From contig JARWBI010000001.1 in NCBI GenBank assembly GCA_029846755.1, positions 1,089,822 to 1,153,821 on the forward strand: 64,000 bases of DNA, written 5' to 3'. Position 1 is the stretch's first letter; the number at the start of each line of letters is the position of its first letter. The notes under the pieces were generated by a model. That model was given only the letters and a program-made list of their open reading frames with translations, searched no databases and was not told the DNA's origin. Positions 36,522 through 46,407 of the stretch are shown here, piece after piece. A program made the position numbers and the translations under genes. This DNA comes from Falsirhodobacter flavus. Its GTDB lineage: Bacteria > Pseudomonadota > Alphaproteobacteria > Rhodobacterales > Rhodobacteraceae.

Positions 36522-37339
36522 CAGGCCGCCTTGCGCAGCATGTTCAGCGCGACGATGATGATGAAGACGGCAAAGACGCGTTTCAGCGGTTTCGGGTCCA
36601 TGGCATGCGCAAGCCGCACGCCCCATGTCGTCGTCCAGAGCGTGGTCCCGATGACGACAAGAAAGGCCGGAAGGTTCACCGCCCCCACCGTCAGCGGCGG
36701 CGCATCCGTAACGGGAACGAACAGAAACACCGCGACCGAGGGGATGGCGATCAACGCGCCGAATCCCGAAGCCGTCGCCACCGCCCGGTGGATCGGCACG
36801 CCGTAAAGCGACATCAGTGGCACGCCGAAACTGCCCCCGCCGATCCCCATCAGCACCGATAGAAAGCCAAGGGCGGTGGACAGGACGGCGCGGAGCGGCC
36901 CTACCGGCAACGCCTCGGCGATGCGCCAGCCCTGCCGGCCGAACAGCAGATACATCCCGACAACCAGCGCCAGAATGCCGAAGATCGCCTGAAGCGCGAC
37001 CGTGCGTAGGCCCGCCGCGACGAACACGCCGATGATTGCGCCCAAGACGATCCCGGCAGCCCAGCCCCTCAGCACCGCCCAATCCACCGCGCCCTTGCGG
37101 TTATGCGCCGCGACCGAGCGGAACGAGGTGAAGATGATCGTCGCCAGCGATGTCGCAAGGCAAACCTGCATCAACTGCGGGCCGTGATAGCCAAGCGCGC
37201 CGAAGGCATAGAAGAACGCCGGGACCAACACGATCCCCCCGCCCACGCCCAGCAGACCCGCGATGACCCCGGCAAAACCGCCGATCACGGCCAAAAGGGC
37301 GATCATCTGCAACAGAAGCGAGCTATCGGGCATATCCAT
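36515..37339 (-). CDS. TauE/SafE (TSUP) family membrane transporter
   Basis: A 274-residue inner-membrane protein with about eight hydrophobic helices in two halves. Each half begins with a conserved glycine-rich signature ([22 protein letters not shown] and [20 protein letters not shown]). TSUP carriers export sulfite, sulfoacetate or related small anions; the substrate here cannot be assigned. Two ATGs (37339 and 37333) are possible. It is single, convergent with ruvX and divergent from the MFS gene. Confidence 0.88.
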   Translation of the reverse strand: MDMPDSSLLLQMIALLAVIGGFAGVIAGLLGVGGGIVLVPAFFYAFGALGYHGPQLMQVCLATSLATIIFTSFRSVAAHNRKGAVDWAVLRGWAAGIVLGAIIGVFVAAGLRTVALQAIFGILALVVGMYLLFGRQGWRIAEALPVGPLRAVLSTALGFLSVLMGIGGGSFGVPLMSLYGVPIHRAVATASGFGALIAIPSVAVFLFVPVTDAPPLTVGAVNLPAFLVVIGTTLWTTTWGVRLAHAMDPKPLKRVFAVFIIIVALNMLRKAACY

Positions 37340-37435
37340 CCCGCAGCGTTAACCGCGTAGCAGCAGGGATTCCAGCCGTCTTTTCACTGTCATGGAAAGG
37401 GTGTATGCCCTCTTGCTCATCGAAAGGTCTCCATC

Positions 37436-38629
37436 ATGTCAGGTTCAATCCTGCGTCAGGCGCTTGTCCTGGGCGCGCTTTCCTCCATCGGTCCCTTCGC
37501 CATCGACATGTATCTTCCGGCAATGGATGCGATCCGCGTCGGGCTGGAGACCACGGTTCCGGCGATGCAGGGCACGGTGATCGCCTATTTCATCGCCTTC
37601 GGTCTGGCGCAGCTTGTCTATGGGCCATGGTCGGACAAGGCCGGGCGGCGCGTTCCGCTTTACGCGGGGCTCGGGATCTTTCTGGTGGGATCGATGATCT
37701 GCACCTTTGCGCCGGACATCTGGATGCTGATCGCCGGGCGCTTCGTGCAGGGACTTGGCGGGGCGGCCGTGATGGTGGTGCCGCGCGCGATCATCCGCGA
37801 CCGCTATCGCGGGCACGAGGCGACGCGGCTGATGGCGGCGAACATGCTGGTGATCTCGGTCGTGCCGCTCCTGGCGCCGCTGGCTGGGGCGATGCTGATC
37901 CGGTTCTGGGACTGGCGAGAGATTTTCGGCTTCCTCGGCCTTCTGTCGCTTGGCGCACTGGCTCTGACCCGCTTCGCCCTGCCCGAGTCCCTTCCGCCCG
38001 AGGCGCGGCGCAGCATCAAGGGTGCCGAGCTGCGCCGGGGCCTGCGCCGCATCCTGACGCATAGGAGCTTCCTCGGCCTGACGCTGATCGGCGGTTTCGG
38101 GATGGCCAGCTTCTTCGTTTTCATCGCCTCGGCCAGCTTCGTCTATTCGTCCTTCTACGGCCTGACGCCGACGCAGTTCTCGATGGCCTTCGCGGCCAAT
38201 GCCATCGGCTTCTTCGCGGCGTCGCAATTCGCCGCCCATCTGGGGATGCGGTTCGGCGCAGTTCGCGTGGTGCTGACCGCCGTGGCCGGGTTCGCCATCG
38301 CGACGACGACGACCTTTCTTCTGGTCTTGTCGGGGTTCGATGCCCTACCGGTGGTAATGATCGGGTTGTTCTGCGGGAACGCCTGCCTCGGGCTGGTCAT
38401 GCCCACGACCATGGTTCTGGCACTGGACGAACAGGGCGATCAGGCGGGATTGGCTTCCTCGGTGGGCGGCACGCTGCAGATGGTGGCAGGCGGCGGCATG
38501 ATCGCGCTGTCGGGACCGTTTTTCGACGGAACGCCGGTGCCGATGCTGGGCGCGATCGCGCTTTGCGCCATCATCGCCTTCATCCTGTCGCGCGTGATCG
38601 TCGCCCGTCAGGCCGCCGCGCTGGCCTGA
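37436..38629 (+). CDS. Bcr/CflA-type MFS multidrug exporter
   Basis: A 397-residue major facilitator with 12 predicted helices. The first helix contains GPFAIDMYLPAMDAI, a hallmark of the Bcr/CflA drug-resistance group (FTxDMYLPA), and the loop after helix 2 holds the MFS signature GPWSDKAGRRVPL. Such proteins expel chloramphenicol, bicyclomycin or small metabolites by proton antiport; the actual substrate is unknown. A GAAAGG element precedes the ATG. The last 22 bp overlap the 3' end of dusA on the opposite strand. Confidence 0.9.
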   Translation: MSGSILRQALVLGALSSIGPFAIDMYLPAMDAIRVGLETTVPAMQGTVIAYFIAFGLAQLVYGPWSDKAGRRVPLYAGLGIFLVGSMICTFAPDIWMLIAGRFVQGLGGAAVMVVPRAIIRDRYRGHEATRLMAANMLVISVVPLLAPLAGAMLIRFWDWREIFGFLGLLSLGALALTRFALPESLPPEARRSIKGAELRRGLRRILTHRSFLGLTLIGGFGMASFFVFIASASFVYSSFYGLTPTQFSMAFAANAIGFFAASQFAAHLGMRFGAVRVVLTAVAGFAIATTTTFLLVLSGFDALPVVMIGLFCGNACLGLVMPTTMVLALDEQGDQAGLASSVGGTLQMVAGGGMIALSGPFFDGTPVPMLGAIALCAIIAFILSRVIVARQAAALA

Positions 38630-39597
38630 ACCGCGCCCAGAGCCTCGTCCAGCAGATGGAGGCTGGCCCCCGGACGCGCCGCCCCCTCGGAAAGAAGCCG
38701 CCGCCATGTGCGCGCGGCGGGGCGGCCCGCGAACAGGCCCAGCATGTGGCGCGTGATCTGGTTCAGCTTGCCGCCCGCCGCCAGATGATCCGCGATGTAG
38801 GGGCGCATCGCCTCCACTACCTCGAACGGGGTCGGGGCAAAATCTTCGCCCCACAGCGCATCGGCCCCGATCAGCACCGAAGCCGGGTCCTGATAGGCCG
38901 CGCGCCCGATCATCACGCCGTCCAGCCCCTGATCCAGCAGACCACGCGCCTGATCCAGCGTGGCGATCCCACCGTTGATGGCAATGGAAAGTTCGGGGAA
39001 ACGCCGCTTCATCGCCACGACCAACGGATAGTCCAGGGGCGGGATCTCCCGGTTCTCCTTGGGCGACAGGCCTTGCAGCCACGCCTTGCGCGCGTGGATC
39101 GTGATGCTGCGCACCCCGGCATCCGCCACGCGTTCGATGAATTCGGGCAGCACCGCCGCCGGGTCCTGATCGTCCACGCCGATGCGACACTTCACCGTGA
39201 CCGGAACCTCGGCCACCGCGATCATCGCCCGTAGGCAATCGGCGACCAGCGCCGGATCCTTCATAAGCACTGCCCCGAAACAGCCCGACTGCACACGGTC
39301 CGACGGGCAGCCGACATTCAGGTTGATCTCGTCATAGCCGAAGGGCTGCGCCAGGCGCACGGCCTGCGCCAGTTCCGCAGGCACCGAGCCGCCGATCTGC
39401 AGCGCGACGGGATGCTCGACCGCCGCATGGCCCAGAAGCCGCTCGCGCGGGCCGTGGATGATCGCCTTGTCCACCACCATTTCCGTATAGAGCAGCGCAT
39501 TGCGCGTCATCTGCCGGTGGAAGACACGGCAGTGCCGGTCCGTCCAGTCGATCATCGGCGCGACGGCCAGCTTCGGCATGGGGGTCTGGGCGTTCAT
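38608..39597 (-). CDS. dusA: tRNA-dihydrouridine synthase DusA
   Basis: A 329-residue FMN-dependent enzyme reducing uridines 20/20a in the tRNA D-loop. It opens APMIDWTDRHCRVFHRQ, carries the catalytic cysteine Cys97 in NLNVGCPSDRVQSG, and has ITIHARKAW and AINGGI for FMN phosphate binding. Normal length. The start (MNAQTP) has a GAGG element upstream; MPKLAV at 39579 is an alternative. Confidence 0.94.
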   Translation of the reverse strand: MNAQTPMPKLAVAPMIDWTDRHCRVFHRQMTRNALLYTEMVVDKAIIHGPRERLLGHAAVEHPVALQIGGSVPAELAQAVRLAQPFGYDEINLNVGCPSDRVQSGCFGAVLMKDPALVADCLRAMIAVAEVPVTVKCRIGVDDQDPAAVLPEFIERVADAGVRSITIHARKAWLQGLSPKENREIPPLDYPLVVAMKRRFPELSIAINGGIATLDQARGLLDQGLDGVMIGRAAYQDPASVLIGADALWGEDFAPTPFEVVEAMRPYIADHLAAGGKLNQITRHMLGLFAGRPAARTWRRLLSEGAARPGASLHLLDEALGAVQASAAA

Positions 39598-39656
39598 CAG
39601 CCTGCCTCGGGGTTGGGGTCTGCTAGATAAGCGCGCAAGGCCCGGAGGTCCAGCCT

Positions 39657-40331
39657 TCAGCGGATGCCGGACAAGTCGACCAGCGATCCGTGGATGAAGA
39701 CCGGATTGGTGCGGCGCAACACCGGCCGACCCTGTTTCTTGAATTCGAAGGTCTGCTCATAAAAGCGGAACAGAAGGAATCCCTCGTGCCGCAGGAAATC
39801 CTCCAGCAGACGAAACGGAACGTGGGTGCGGTTATAAGGGTTCATCGACGCCTCGATCTGCACGAAATCGGTGCGCGAGAGAATTGGCGAGAACCCGATA
39901 AGAACATCGAAATCATGGCCTTCGGTGTCGATCTTCAACAAAGAGATACGGTCGATTCCCAGTTCCGCCGCCATATCGGCACCCGTGGTCATCTGCACTT
40001 CGACCAGATGCTCGGTCGGATCGGCCTCCGTCGCCAGATGATTGGCGGTCGAGGCGCCCTTCGCTACCATCGTCGCGGTGCCGCGGGTCTTTCCCAAGGC
40101 CAGATTATGTGCTGTCACGCCCGGATTGGCCTCGGCCACCGCAGCGAGCTTGCGGAAAGCCGCCGGGACGGGTTCGAACGCATGGATCGCTGCATCCGGA
40201 AAGGCAGCGGCGAACGAGGATGCAGTCTGGCCCACATTCGCGCCGACATCGAAAATGACCTGCGGCCGCCAGTCCGGCAGCCGCGTCGTGATGTCCGACA
40301 ATTGCATGGGAAGTTTCGCGGTCGAGTTCAT
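39657..40331 (-). CDS. FkbM-family SAM-dependent methyltransferase
   Basis: A 224-residue methyltransferase. Motif I is VIFDVGANVGQTASSFAAAFP near residue 25, followed by IHAFEPVPAAFRKL, and the FkbM hallmark RISLLKIDTEGHDFDVLIGF near 130. The family O-methylates sugars and polyketides, often surface glycans. It is not in an obvious glycan cluster, although a UDP-glucose dehydrogenase gene lies about 1.1 kb away. An AAGGGG element precedes the ATG. Substrate unknown. Confidence 0.88.
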   Translation of the reverse strand: MNSTAKLPMQLSDITTRLPDWRPQVIFDVGANVGQTASSFAAAFPDAAIHAFEPVPAAFRKLAAVAEANPGVTAHNLALGKTRGTATMVAKGASTANHLATEADPTEHLVEVQMTTGADMAAELGIDRISLLKIDTEGHDFDVLIGFSPILSRTDFVQIEASMNPYNRTHVPFRLLEDFLRHEGFLLFRFYEQTFEFKKQGRPVLRRTNPVFIHGSLVDLSGIR

Positions 40332-40413
40332 CGGGTTCGCCCCTTTGTTTGAAATGTCGCGCCAAGGTGACGCGACTATACTTCAGGGCGAATTGCGCGG
40401 CGAGTGCAAAACC

Positions 40414-41220
40414 TTAGGAGTCAAGAAAGTCCAGCAGTGCGGTATTGAAATCATCCGCGTGGCTGACGTTCAACCCATGCGGCGCATCCGGGATCACCAC
40501 GAGCCGGCTGGAAGGGATCGCCTCGTGCGTACGCCTGCCCGACCCTTCGAACGGCACAGTTCCGTCGCCGGCGCCGTGCAGAACCAGCGTCGGAACCGTC
40601 ACCTTCGCCAGATCGCTACGGAAGTCCGTCGTTGCGAATGCCTTCATGCAGGCGAGCGCCGCCGTCTGGCCAGACAACTTGCACAGCTCGATCGCCTTCT
40701 GCCGATCGGCTTCGGCGACCTTCAGATCACCATCGACGCTGAAGAACTGCGTGGTGAAGGTGTCGAAGAAGCCATCTCGGTCGGTCCGCAGCCCAGCCTC
40801 CATCTCTGCCGCCTTTTCGGGGGTCAGCGGTCCTTCGGGATTGTCCGGCCCGTGCATCATGAAGGGCGGAACCGCAGCGGCAAAGACTACGCTATGCAGA
40901 CGGGCCTCGCCGTGATTTGCGATGTATCGCGCGACCTCGCCCCCGCCCATGGAAAAGCCCACCAGCGTCACGTCACGCAGATCGCGTGTGTCGAGGTATC
41001 CCGCAAGATCCTCGGCCAGGTTATCGTAATCATAGCCGAATTCAGGCTTGTCGGACTCGCCGAAACCCCGGCGGTCATAGGTGATGACCTTGTATCCGGC
41101 ATCGGTCAGCGCGGGGATCTGGTTTTCCCATGATTTGCTGGAAAGCGGCCAGCCATGGATCAACAGGACCGGGCGTCCGTCTTCGGGGCCAAAGGTTTCG
41201 AAATGAAGGGTAATCGTCAT
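40414..41220 (-). CDS. Alpha/beta hydrolase, non-haem chloroperoxidase-like
   Basis: A 268-residue alpha/beta hydrolase. The nucleophile Ser90 lies in LVGFSMGGGEVARYIA, the acid is probably the Asp of LHGAGDGTVP, and the histidine is in DAPHGLNVSHADD; the oxyanion HGWPL is near residue 22. GFSMGGGEVARY is typical of the cofactor-free chloroperoxidase/arylesterase subgroup, which perhydrolyses acetate or cleaves simple esters. The ATG at 41220 has GGAGAA 7 bases upstream and is preferred over 41235. It is a single gene, and its substrate is not predictable. Confidence 0.88.
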   Translation of the reverse strand: MTITLHFETFGPEDGRPVLLIHGWPLSSKSWENQIPALTDAGYKVITYDRRGFGESDKPEFGYDYDNLAEDLAGYLDTRDLRDVTLVGFSMGGGEVARYIANHGEARLHSVVFAAAVPPFMMHGPDNPEGPLTPEKAAEMEAGLRTDRDGFFDTFTTQFFSVDGDLKVAEADRQKAIELCKLSGQTAALACMKAFATTDFRSDLAKVTVPTLVLHGAGDGTVPFEGSGRRTHEAIPSSRLVVIPDAPHGLNVSHADDFNTALLDFLDS

Positions 41221-41350
41221 GCCGGTTTTCTCCATCGGGGTCGTCCGATCAACCGACTGGAAAGGTAGATGGTTCCGACCGGGCAAAGCCTGTCCTAAAG
41301 GACAGGTTGCACGACTCGGACCGGCGGGTGGAATATTCAACCAGACCTTG

Positions 41351-41396
41351 CGGGGCCAGCATCAACAGTCGGGGGGCTGTGACGATGCTGGCCCCG
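41351..41396 (-). terminator. Strong hairpin after the UDP-glucose dehydrogenase gene
   Basis: Perfect 13-bp arms CGGGGCCAGCATC and GATGCTGGCCCCG, with an inner ACAG/CTGT pair, begin 11 bp past the ugd stop. The position suggests a terminator, but no T-run follows on the ugd strand, so it may be Rho-assisted or an mRNA 3'-end stabiliser. Confidence 0.55.
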
Positions 41397-41406
41397 TTCT
41401 CGTTTC

Positions 41407-42582
41407 TCAATCCGAACCGAAAAGATCGCGGGTGAAGATCTTGCCCGGCACATCGGCAAGGTCTGCCGTCGCGCGGTTGGCCACGATAACATCGCTGTCG
41501 CGCTTGAAACTTTCCAGATCCCGCGTCACGGCAGATCCGAAGAACTGCGGCTCTTCCATCGCGGGTTCATAGACCACGACTTCGACCCCCTTGGCCTTGA
41601 TCCGCTTCATGATCCCCTGGATCGAACTTTGCCGGAAGTTGTCCGAACCGGCTTTCATCACCAGACGATAGATGCCCACGCGCTTGGGGTTCCGCGCGAG
41701 GATCTGGTCCGCGATGAAATCCTTGCGGGTGCGGTTCGCATCCACGATGGCGCGGATCAGGTTTTGCGGAACTTCGGAGTAGTTTGCCAAAAGCTGTTTG
41801 GAATCCTTGGGCAGGCAATACCCGCCATAGCCGAAGGACGGGTTGTTGTAATGCCCGCCGATCCGGGGATCGAGGCTGATGCCGTCGATGATCTGCCGCG
41901 TGTTCAGGCCCCGGCTCAGGGCATAGCTGTCCAGTTCGTTGAAGAAGGCGACGCGCATCGCAAGGTAGGTGTTCGCGAACAGCTTCACCGCCTCGGCCTC
42001 GGCCGCGTCGGTGAACAGGATCTCGACATCCTTCTTCACCGCTCCCTCATGCAGAAGCGCCGCGAATTCCTCGGCCCGCGCCGACTGTTCGCCCACGATG
42101 ATGCGCGAGGGGTGGAGGTTGTCGTAAAGCGCGCGGCCCTCGCGCAGGAATTCGGGGCTGAAGATCACCTGATCGGTGTTCAGCCGTTCCGACACGTCCT
42201 GCGTATAGCCGACGGGGATGGTGGATTTGATGACGATGGTGGCGTTCGGATTGATGCCGATGACCGTGCGGATCACCTGTTCGACCGATGAGGTATCGAA
42301 GAAGTTCGTGACCGGATCGTAGTTGGTGGGCGTTGCGACGATGACGAAATCGGCATCGGCAAAGGCTTCGGCCGCGTCGGTCGTGCCGGTCAGGTCCAGC
42401 ACCTGCGTCGCCAGGTATTCCTCCATCTCGGCATCGACGATCGGGCATTTGCGATCGTTCAGCATCGCGACCCGCGCCTCGTTCACATCCAGCGCGCGCA
42501 CCCGGTTGTGCTGCGCCAGCAGGACCGCGTTGGAAAGCCCGACATAACCGATACCGGCAACGGCAATCTTTTTCCCAGCCAT
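41407..42582 (-). CDS. ugd: UDP-glucose 6-dehydrogenase
   Basis: A 391-residue nucleotide-sugar dehydrogenase, close in length to E. coli Ugd, oxidising UDP-glucose to UDP-glucuronate with two NAD. The NAD motif is [20 protein letters not shown] at the N-terminus, the substrate loop is [20 protein letters not shown], and the catalytic Cys lies in [15 protein letters not shown]. The ATG at 42582 is favoured because GAGGA lies at a workable spacing; a TTG at 42591 is too close to it. UDP-glucuronate feeds capsule or exopolysaccharide synthesis. Other UDP-sugar dehydrogenase specificities cannot be fully excluded. Confidence 0.9.
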   Translation of the reverse strand: MAGKKIAVAGIGYVGLSNAVLLAQHNRVRALDVNEARVAMLNDRKCPIVDAEMEEYLATQVLDLTGTTDAAEAFADADFVIVATPTNYDPVTNFFDTSSVEQVIRTVIGINPNATIVIKSTIPVGYTQDVSERLNTDQVIFSPEFLREGRALYDNLHPSRIIVGEQSARAEEFAALLHEGAVKKDVEILFTDAAEAEAVKLFANTYLAMRVAFFNELDSYALSRGLNTRQIIDGISLDPRIGGHYNNPSFGYGGYCLPKDSKQLLANYSEVPQNLIRAIVDANRTRKDFIADQILARNPKRVGIYRLVMKAGSDNFRQSSIQGIMKRIKAKGVEVVVYEPAMEEPQFFGSAVTRDLESFKRDSDVIVANRATADLADVPGKIFTRDLFGSD

Positions 42583-42674
42583 AGGGGTCAAATCCTCACA
42601 CCATTCAAAACGCTACGTTAATCATCGCGGCGGGCCTTGTATACCGGCTTCGCCGCAATGCAGAGAAAATGCGC

Positions 42675-43118
42675 CTAGCTGCCCGGGGGTTTGTAGACGC
42701 CCTGCTCCTTCAGCGCGTCCACGACTTCCTTGGGCATGTAGGTTTCGTCATGTTTGGCAAGGATTTCAGAGGCTACGAAGGTCCCCCCGTCCATCGTGCC
42801 GGTGCCGACCATGCCCTCGTTCTCGCCGAACAGGTCGGGCAGGACGCCGGTATAGCGGACGGGAACCGAATGCCCGCCATCCGTGACGGCAAAGCTGATC
42901 GTCTCGCCCTGCCCGCGCAGAAGCGAGCCTGCCTCGACCAGCCCGCCGATACGGAACACCTCGCCCTCGCGCGGGGGATCGCTGAGGACCTGGCTGGGCG
43001 AGCGGAAGAAGTTGATCCCATCGCGCATGGCATAGCCGATCAACGCAGTCGACCCCGCCAGCGCGACGAAGGCCAGCGCGATGATCTGGATGCGGCGGCG
43101 TTTCTTCAGGCTGCGCAT
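42675..43118 (-). CDS. ccmE: Cytochrome c-type biogenesis haem chaperone CcmE
   Basis: A 147-residue membrane-anchored OB-fold protein: one N-terminal helix after MRSLKKRRR, then a beta-barrel domain and the haem-binding motif AKHDETYMPKE. His123 should carry covalent haem and Tyr127 acts as axial ligand in known CcmE. The start codon shares one base with the argC stop (TAATG), so the two are co-transcribed, although ccmI lies 7 kb away in a separate operon. Confidence 0.94.
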   Translation of the reverse strand: MRSLKKRRRIQIIALAFVALAGSTALIGYAMRDGINFFRSPSQVLSDPPREGEVFRIGGLVEAGSLLRGQGETISFAVTDGGHSVPVRYTGVLPDLFGENEGMVGTGTMDGGTFVASEILAKHDETYMPKEVVDALKEQGVYKPPGS

Positions 43119-44146
43119 TACGGAAAGACTGGCGCGAGGGTCAGGCCCGCCGTCTCCTCGATCCCCAGCATCAGGTTGGCGTTCTGCATCGCCTGCCCCG
43201 AGGACCCTTTGCACAGGTTGTCCAGCGTCGCCACGACCAGAACGCGGCCCGGGATCCGGTCGCCCACGACACCGATATGGACATAATTCGATCCGCGCAC
43301 GTCATGCGACGACGGCAGCCCACCGAAGGGCAGAACCTTGATGAAGGGCTCTTGCGCATAACGGGCGGCGAGGGTTTGGTGGACCACCTGCGCATCGCCG
43401 CGGACATAGACGCTGGCGAGGATGCCCCGGTTCATCGGGATCAGGTGCGGCGTGAACTGGATCAGGACCGGACGGCCTGCGATCCTGGAGAATTCCTGAT
43501 CGAATTCGCCCAGGTGACGGTGCTTGCCGCCCGCGCTGTAGGCATTCGTGCCCTCGGACAGCTCGGCATGGAGCAGGTTTTCCTTCAGGCTGCGGCCCGC
43601 GCCGGACACGCCGTTCTTCAGGTCCATCTGAATCTCGTCCAGATCGATCACCCCGGCCTCGATCAACGGACGGACGGCATATTGCCCGGTCGCCGCGTTG
43701 CAGCCCGTGCCGGCAACCAGACGCGCGGTGCGGATTTCCTCGCGGTAGAATTCGGTCAGGCCATAAACCGCTGTCTTCTGCAGTTCGACGGCGGCATGGG
43801 GCTGACCATACCATTTCTCATATTCTGCCGGATCGCGCAGACGGAAATCGGCGGACAGGTCCACCACCTTCAGATCGGACGGAAGCGCGGCGATCACCGC
43901 CTGCGACGTGGCATGGGGCAGCGCACAGAATGCCAGATCGACGCCCGAGAAGTCGATCTCGTCGATCTTTTGCAGCTTCGGCAGGTCCAGATGCCGCAGG
44001 AAAGGGAACACGTCGCCCATCGCCATGCCGGCCTTGCGGTCCCCCGAAAGGGCGACGATCTGCATGGACGGATGGCTGGCGATCAGCCGGACGAGCTCCG
44101 CCCCGGTATATCCCGAGGCGCCGAGGATGGCGATGCGATGCGACAT
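43118..44146 (-). CDS. argC: N-acetyl-gamma-glutamyl-phosphate reductase
   Basis: A 342-residue type-1 ArgC, third step of arginine synthesis. The NADP motif [21 protein letters not shown] is at the N-terminus, and the catalytic Cys149 is in [12 protein letters not shown]. Other conserved parts are [20 protein letters not shown] and the C-terminal [19 protein letters not shown]. The ATG at 44146 is the family start; a longer frame to 44251 is not conserved. It is coupled to ccmE downstream and follows murI on the same strand. Confidence 0.95.
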   Translation of the reverse strand: MSHRIAILGASGYTGAELVRLIASHPSMQIVALSGDRKAGMAMGDVFPFLRHLDLPKLQKIDEIDFSGVDLAFCALPHATSQAVIAALPSDLKVVDLSADFRLRDPAEYEKWYGQPHAAVELQKTAVYGLTEFYREEIRTARLVAGTGCNAATGQYAVRPLIEAGVIDLDEIQMDLKNGVSGAGRSLKENLLHAELSEGTNAYSAGGKHRHLGEFDQEFSRIAGRPVLIQFTPHLIPMNRGILASVYVRGDAQVVHQTLAARYAQEPFIKVLPFGGLPSSHDVRGSNYVHIGVVGDRIPGRVLVVATLDNLCKGSSGQAMQNANLMLGIEETAGLTLAPVFP

Positions 44147-44204
44147 GGCTGTCTCCGATTGCGGCACTGCGCGCTTTTTGCCCCACACCGCGCCGCGAGA
44201 CAAG

Positions 44205-45017
44205 TCACGCCGCTTCGAACCGCACCCCGCGCCGCAGGAATTGCGTGGCATGGGCGCTCACGCTTTCGACATTGCCGGTGGTCAGATAGCGTTGCGTGCG
44301 CCCAGCACCGACGAATTCGGGACGGCGGACGAGGTAATCCTCCAGCGCGGCGGCCACGAGGCGGGGCTGCGAATAGACGGCGACCCCCTCGCCCACGGCC
44401 GACTGGAACACCTTTTCCATCAGCGGATAATGCGTGCAGCCAAGCACCGCCGCGTCGGGTTTGGGCATCCGACGCAGAAGCGCCTCGACATGCGATTTCA
44501 CCAGCGCCTCGGCCAGAATCTCGTCCCCCGCCTCGATCGCGTCGACGACGCCGCCGCAGGGCTGCGCCTCGACATCGACGCCGATGGCGCGAAAGGCCAG
44601 CTCGCGCTGGAACGCCCGGCTCGCAACGGTCGCCGGGGTCGCGAACAGGGCGACATGTTTCACCGCGACCTCGCGCGGGGGCGAATTGTCGCCCCACTGC
44701 CTTTCGGTCAGCGCTTCGATCAGCGGGACGAACACGCCAAGGACGCGCTTGTCCTCGGGGATCCACGTCTCCTGCATGCGCTTCAATGCCGCAGCCGATG
44801 CAGTGTTGCAGGCAAGGATGACCAGATCGCAGCCCTCGGCCCAAAGACGTTCCACCCCGCGGCAGGTCAGATCGAAGATGTCGTCGGCCGTGCGAACGCC
44901 GTAAGGCGCATTGGCATTGTCGCCCAGATAGACGAAAGGCACATCCGGAAGGCGATCCTGCAATGCAGCAAGGACGGTCAGGCCCCCAAGACCGGAATCG
45001 AACACGCCAACTGCCAT
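44205..45017 (-). CDS. murI: Glutamate racemase
   Basis: A 270-residue cofactor-independent racemase providing D-glutamate for peptidoglycan. The two catalytic cysteines are Cys70 (ILACNTASA) and Cys194 ([10 protein letters not shown]); substrate-binding [13 protein letters not shown] and GDNANAPYG are present. The ATG at 45017 is the family start; the upstream frame extension to 45158 is not conserved. Divergent from the LysR gene. Confidence 0.95.
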   Translation of the reverse strand: MAVGVFDSGLGGLTVLAALQDRLPDVPFVYLGDNANAPYGVRTADDIFDLTCRGVERLWAEGCDLVILACNTASAAALKRMQETWIPEDKRVLGVFVPLIEALTERQWGDNSPPREVAVKHVALFATPATVASRAFQRELAFRAIGVDVEAQPCGGVVDAIEAGDEILAEALVKSHVEALLRRMPKPDAAVLGCTHYPLMEKVFQSAVGEGVAVYSQPRLVAAALEDYLVRRPEFVGAGRTQRYLTTGNVESVSAHATQFLRRGVRFEAA

Positions 45018-45268
45018 CTGCCTATGCCTCTTTTTCGTTGAGCGCGGATCATAGTAGGGCAAATGCGCGCTTGCAATTCCCGACGGTTCACGGTCATAGG
45101 CGGGATGTCGGCCACCTTTCGCACAGGGATTGGGCAGGATCACGCCGCAGCGCGGCATTCCGCCGCCCCCATTTGCAATGCAATGGCAGCGGACCCATGT
45201 TCCATTTGCAACTCTGCCATGCAGAGATTAGATGGATTAAGCCGGACCGCCGGAGTCGAGGTCGAAAG

Positions 45269-46162
45269 ATGGATTGGGACAAGCTCAGGATTTTCCACGC
45301 AGTTGCCGATGCGGGCAGCCTTACCCATGCGGGCGATACGCTTCACCTCAGCCAATCCGCCGTTAGCCGCCAAATCCGCGCGCTGGAGGAAAGTCTGAAC
45401 GTCACGCTGTTCCATCGCCATGCGCGCGGCCTTATCCTGACCGAGCAGGGAGAGCTGCTGTTCGACGCAACCAACGCGATGGCCAAGCGGCTGGACGCCG
45501 CCGCCGCCCGCATCCGCGACAGCGAGGATGAGGTCTTCGGTGAATTGCGCGTGACCACGACGACGGGGCTTGGCACCATGTGGCTCGCTCCGCGCCTGAC
45601 CACGCTTTACAGCAAATACCCCGCGCTGAAGATCGACCTCATGCTGGAGGAACGCGTGCTGGACCTGCCGATGCGCGAGGCCGACGTGGCGATCCGCATG
45701 AAGGAGCCGTCGCAGGCCGACCTGATCCGCAAACGTCTCATGACGATCCGAATGCAGCTCTACGCCTCGCCGGAATATCTGGAAAAGCACGGCACGCCGA
45801 CCACGATGGACCAGTTCAGCCGGCACCGGCTGATCTGCCAGCATGCCGGAACGCCGCAGGTCGCCGCAGGGGCCGCGCTGGTGGCCGAGCTGATGAGCCA
45901 CGAGATCCCCTCGACCCTGACCGTCAACAACTATTTCGGCGTGATGCAGGCGGTGGTGAACCATCTGGGGATCGGTGTGCTGCCGGATTATCTGGCGGAC
46001 GAGTTCCCGCATCTGGTGCGCGTGCTGCCCGATGTGTCTTCCAGCGACGTGCCGGTCTTTCTCGCCTATCCCGAGGAATTGCGCCATTCGAAGCGCGTCG
46101 CGGCATTCCGCGAATTCGTGACCGAGGAGGTCGTCGCCTATCGGAAACGCGCGCAGGCCTGA
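45269..46162 (+). CDS. LysR-family transcriptional regulator
   Basis: A 297-residue regulator. Residues 1-60 form the winged helix-turn-helix (LRIFHAVADAGSLTHAGDTL, LSQSAVSRQIRALEESLNVTLF), and about 90-290 a periplasmic-binding-like effector domain (GELRVTTTTGLGTMWLAPRL). It starts at an ATG just after GTCGAAAG. LysR proteins usually control a divergent neighbour, here murI 251 bp away, but no operator with a T-N11-A core was firmly identified. Closest in style to the alphaproteobacterial group beginning MDWDKLRIFH; its effector is unknown. Confidence 0.9.
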   Translation: MDWDKLRIFHAVADAGSLTHAGDTLHLSQSAVSRQIRALEESLNVTLFHRHARGLILTEQGELLFDATNAMAKRLDAAAARIRDSEDEVFGELRVTTTTGLGTMWLAPRLTTLYSKYPALKIDLMLEERVLDLPMREADVAIRMKEPSQADLIRKRLMTIRMQLYASPEYLEKHGTPTTMDQFSRHRLICQHAGTPQVAAGAALVAELMSHEIPSTLTVNNYFGVMQAVVNHLGIGVLPDYLADEFPHLVRVLPDVSSSDVPVFLAYPEELRHSKRVAAFREFVTEEVVAYRKRAQA

Positions 46163-46283
46163 TGCGTTCTGCGTGCGATTTGCGGGCAACGGGCCAGGCC
46201 GAACGCGCATCCTTTCAGCAGGCTCTGCACGAGATATGCAGCCGCAGCATGGCGGATATGCCATGCCATTGCCCCGGTTTCCC

Positions 46284-46312
46284 TTGATCGGCCTGCTCAC
46301 GCTGTCTAGATC
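46284..46312 (+). promoter_or_regulatory. Candidate sigma-70 promoter of a small RNA
   Basis: TTGATC (46284-46289) and TAGATC (46307-46312) are separated by exactly 17 bp and would start transcription near 46319. Confidence 0.5.
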
Positions 46313-46318
46313 GGTAAT

Positions 46319-46407
46319 CGAGGGACGCATTCGGGCGCCTCTGGCACCCGCGCCCCTCATACCTCCCTGTTGGACTTGGGCCGGGCTTATGCTCGGCCTT
46401 TTTTTTT
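46319..46407 (+). ncRNA. Candidate small regulatory RNA
   Basis: A predicted ~89-nt transcript in the LysR-purL gap. It contains a 6-bp stem GGGCGC/GCGCCC (46333-46338 with 46350-46355, 11-nt loop), then an apparently unpaired pyrimidine-rich stretch ACCTCCCT (46361-46368) complementary to ribosome-binding sites, then an intrinsic terminator with nine Ts. That order (stem-loop, anti-Shine-Dalgarno segment, U-tailed terminator) is typical of Hfq-type trans-acting sRNAs. I do not recognise it as a named family. It could instead be the 3' UTR of the LysR gene. Confidence 0.45.
46379..46407 (+). terminator. Intrinsic (Rho-independent) terminator
   Basis: GGCCGGGC, loop TTAT, GCTCGGCC (8 bp with one G-T pair) followed by nine Ts. 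It is the clearest factor-independent terminator in the window. Confidence 0.9.

Noticed and set aside
38608..39597. Possible loss of the DusA catalytic cysteine
   Set aside because: I first compared the GAVLM segment with GACLM of E. coli; the catalytic residue is the Cys in NVGCPSD, which is present as Cys97.
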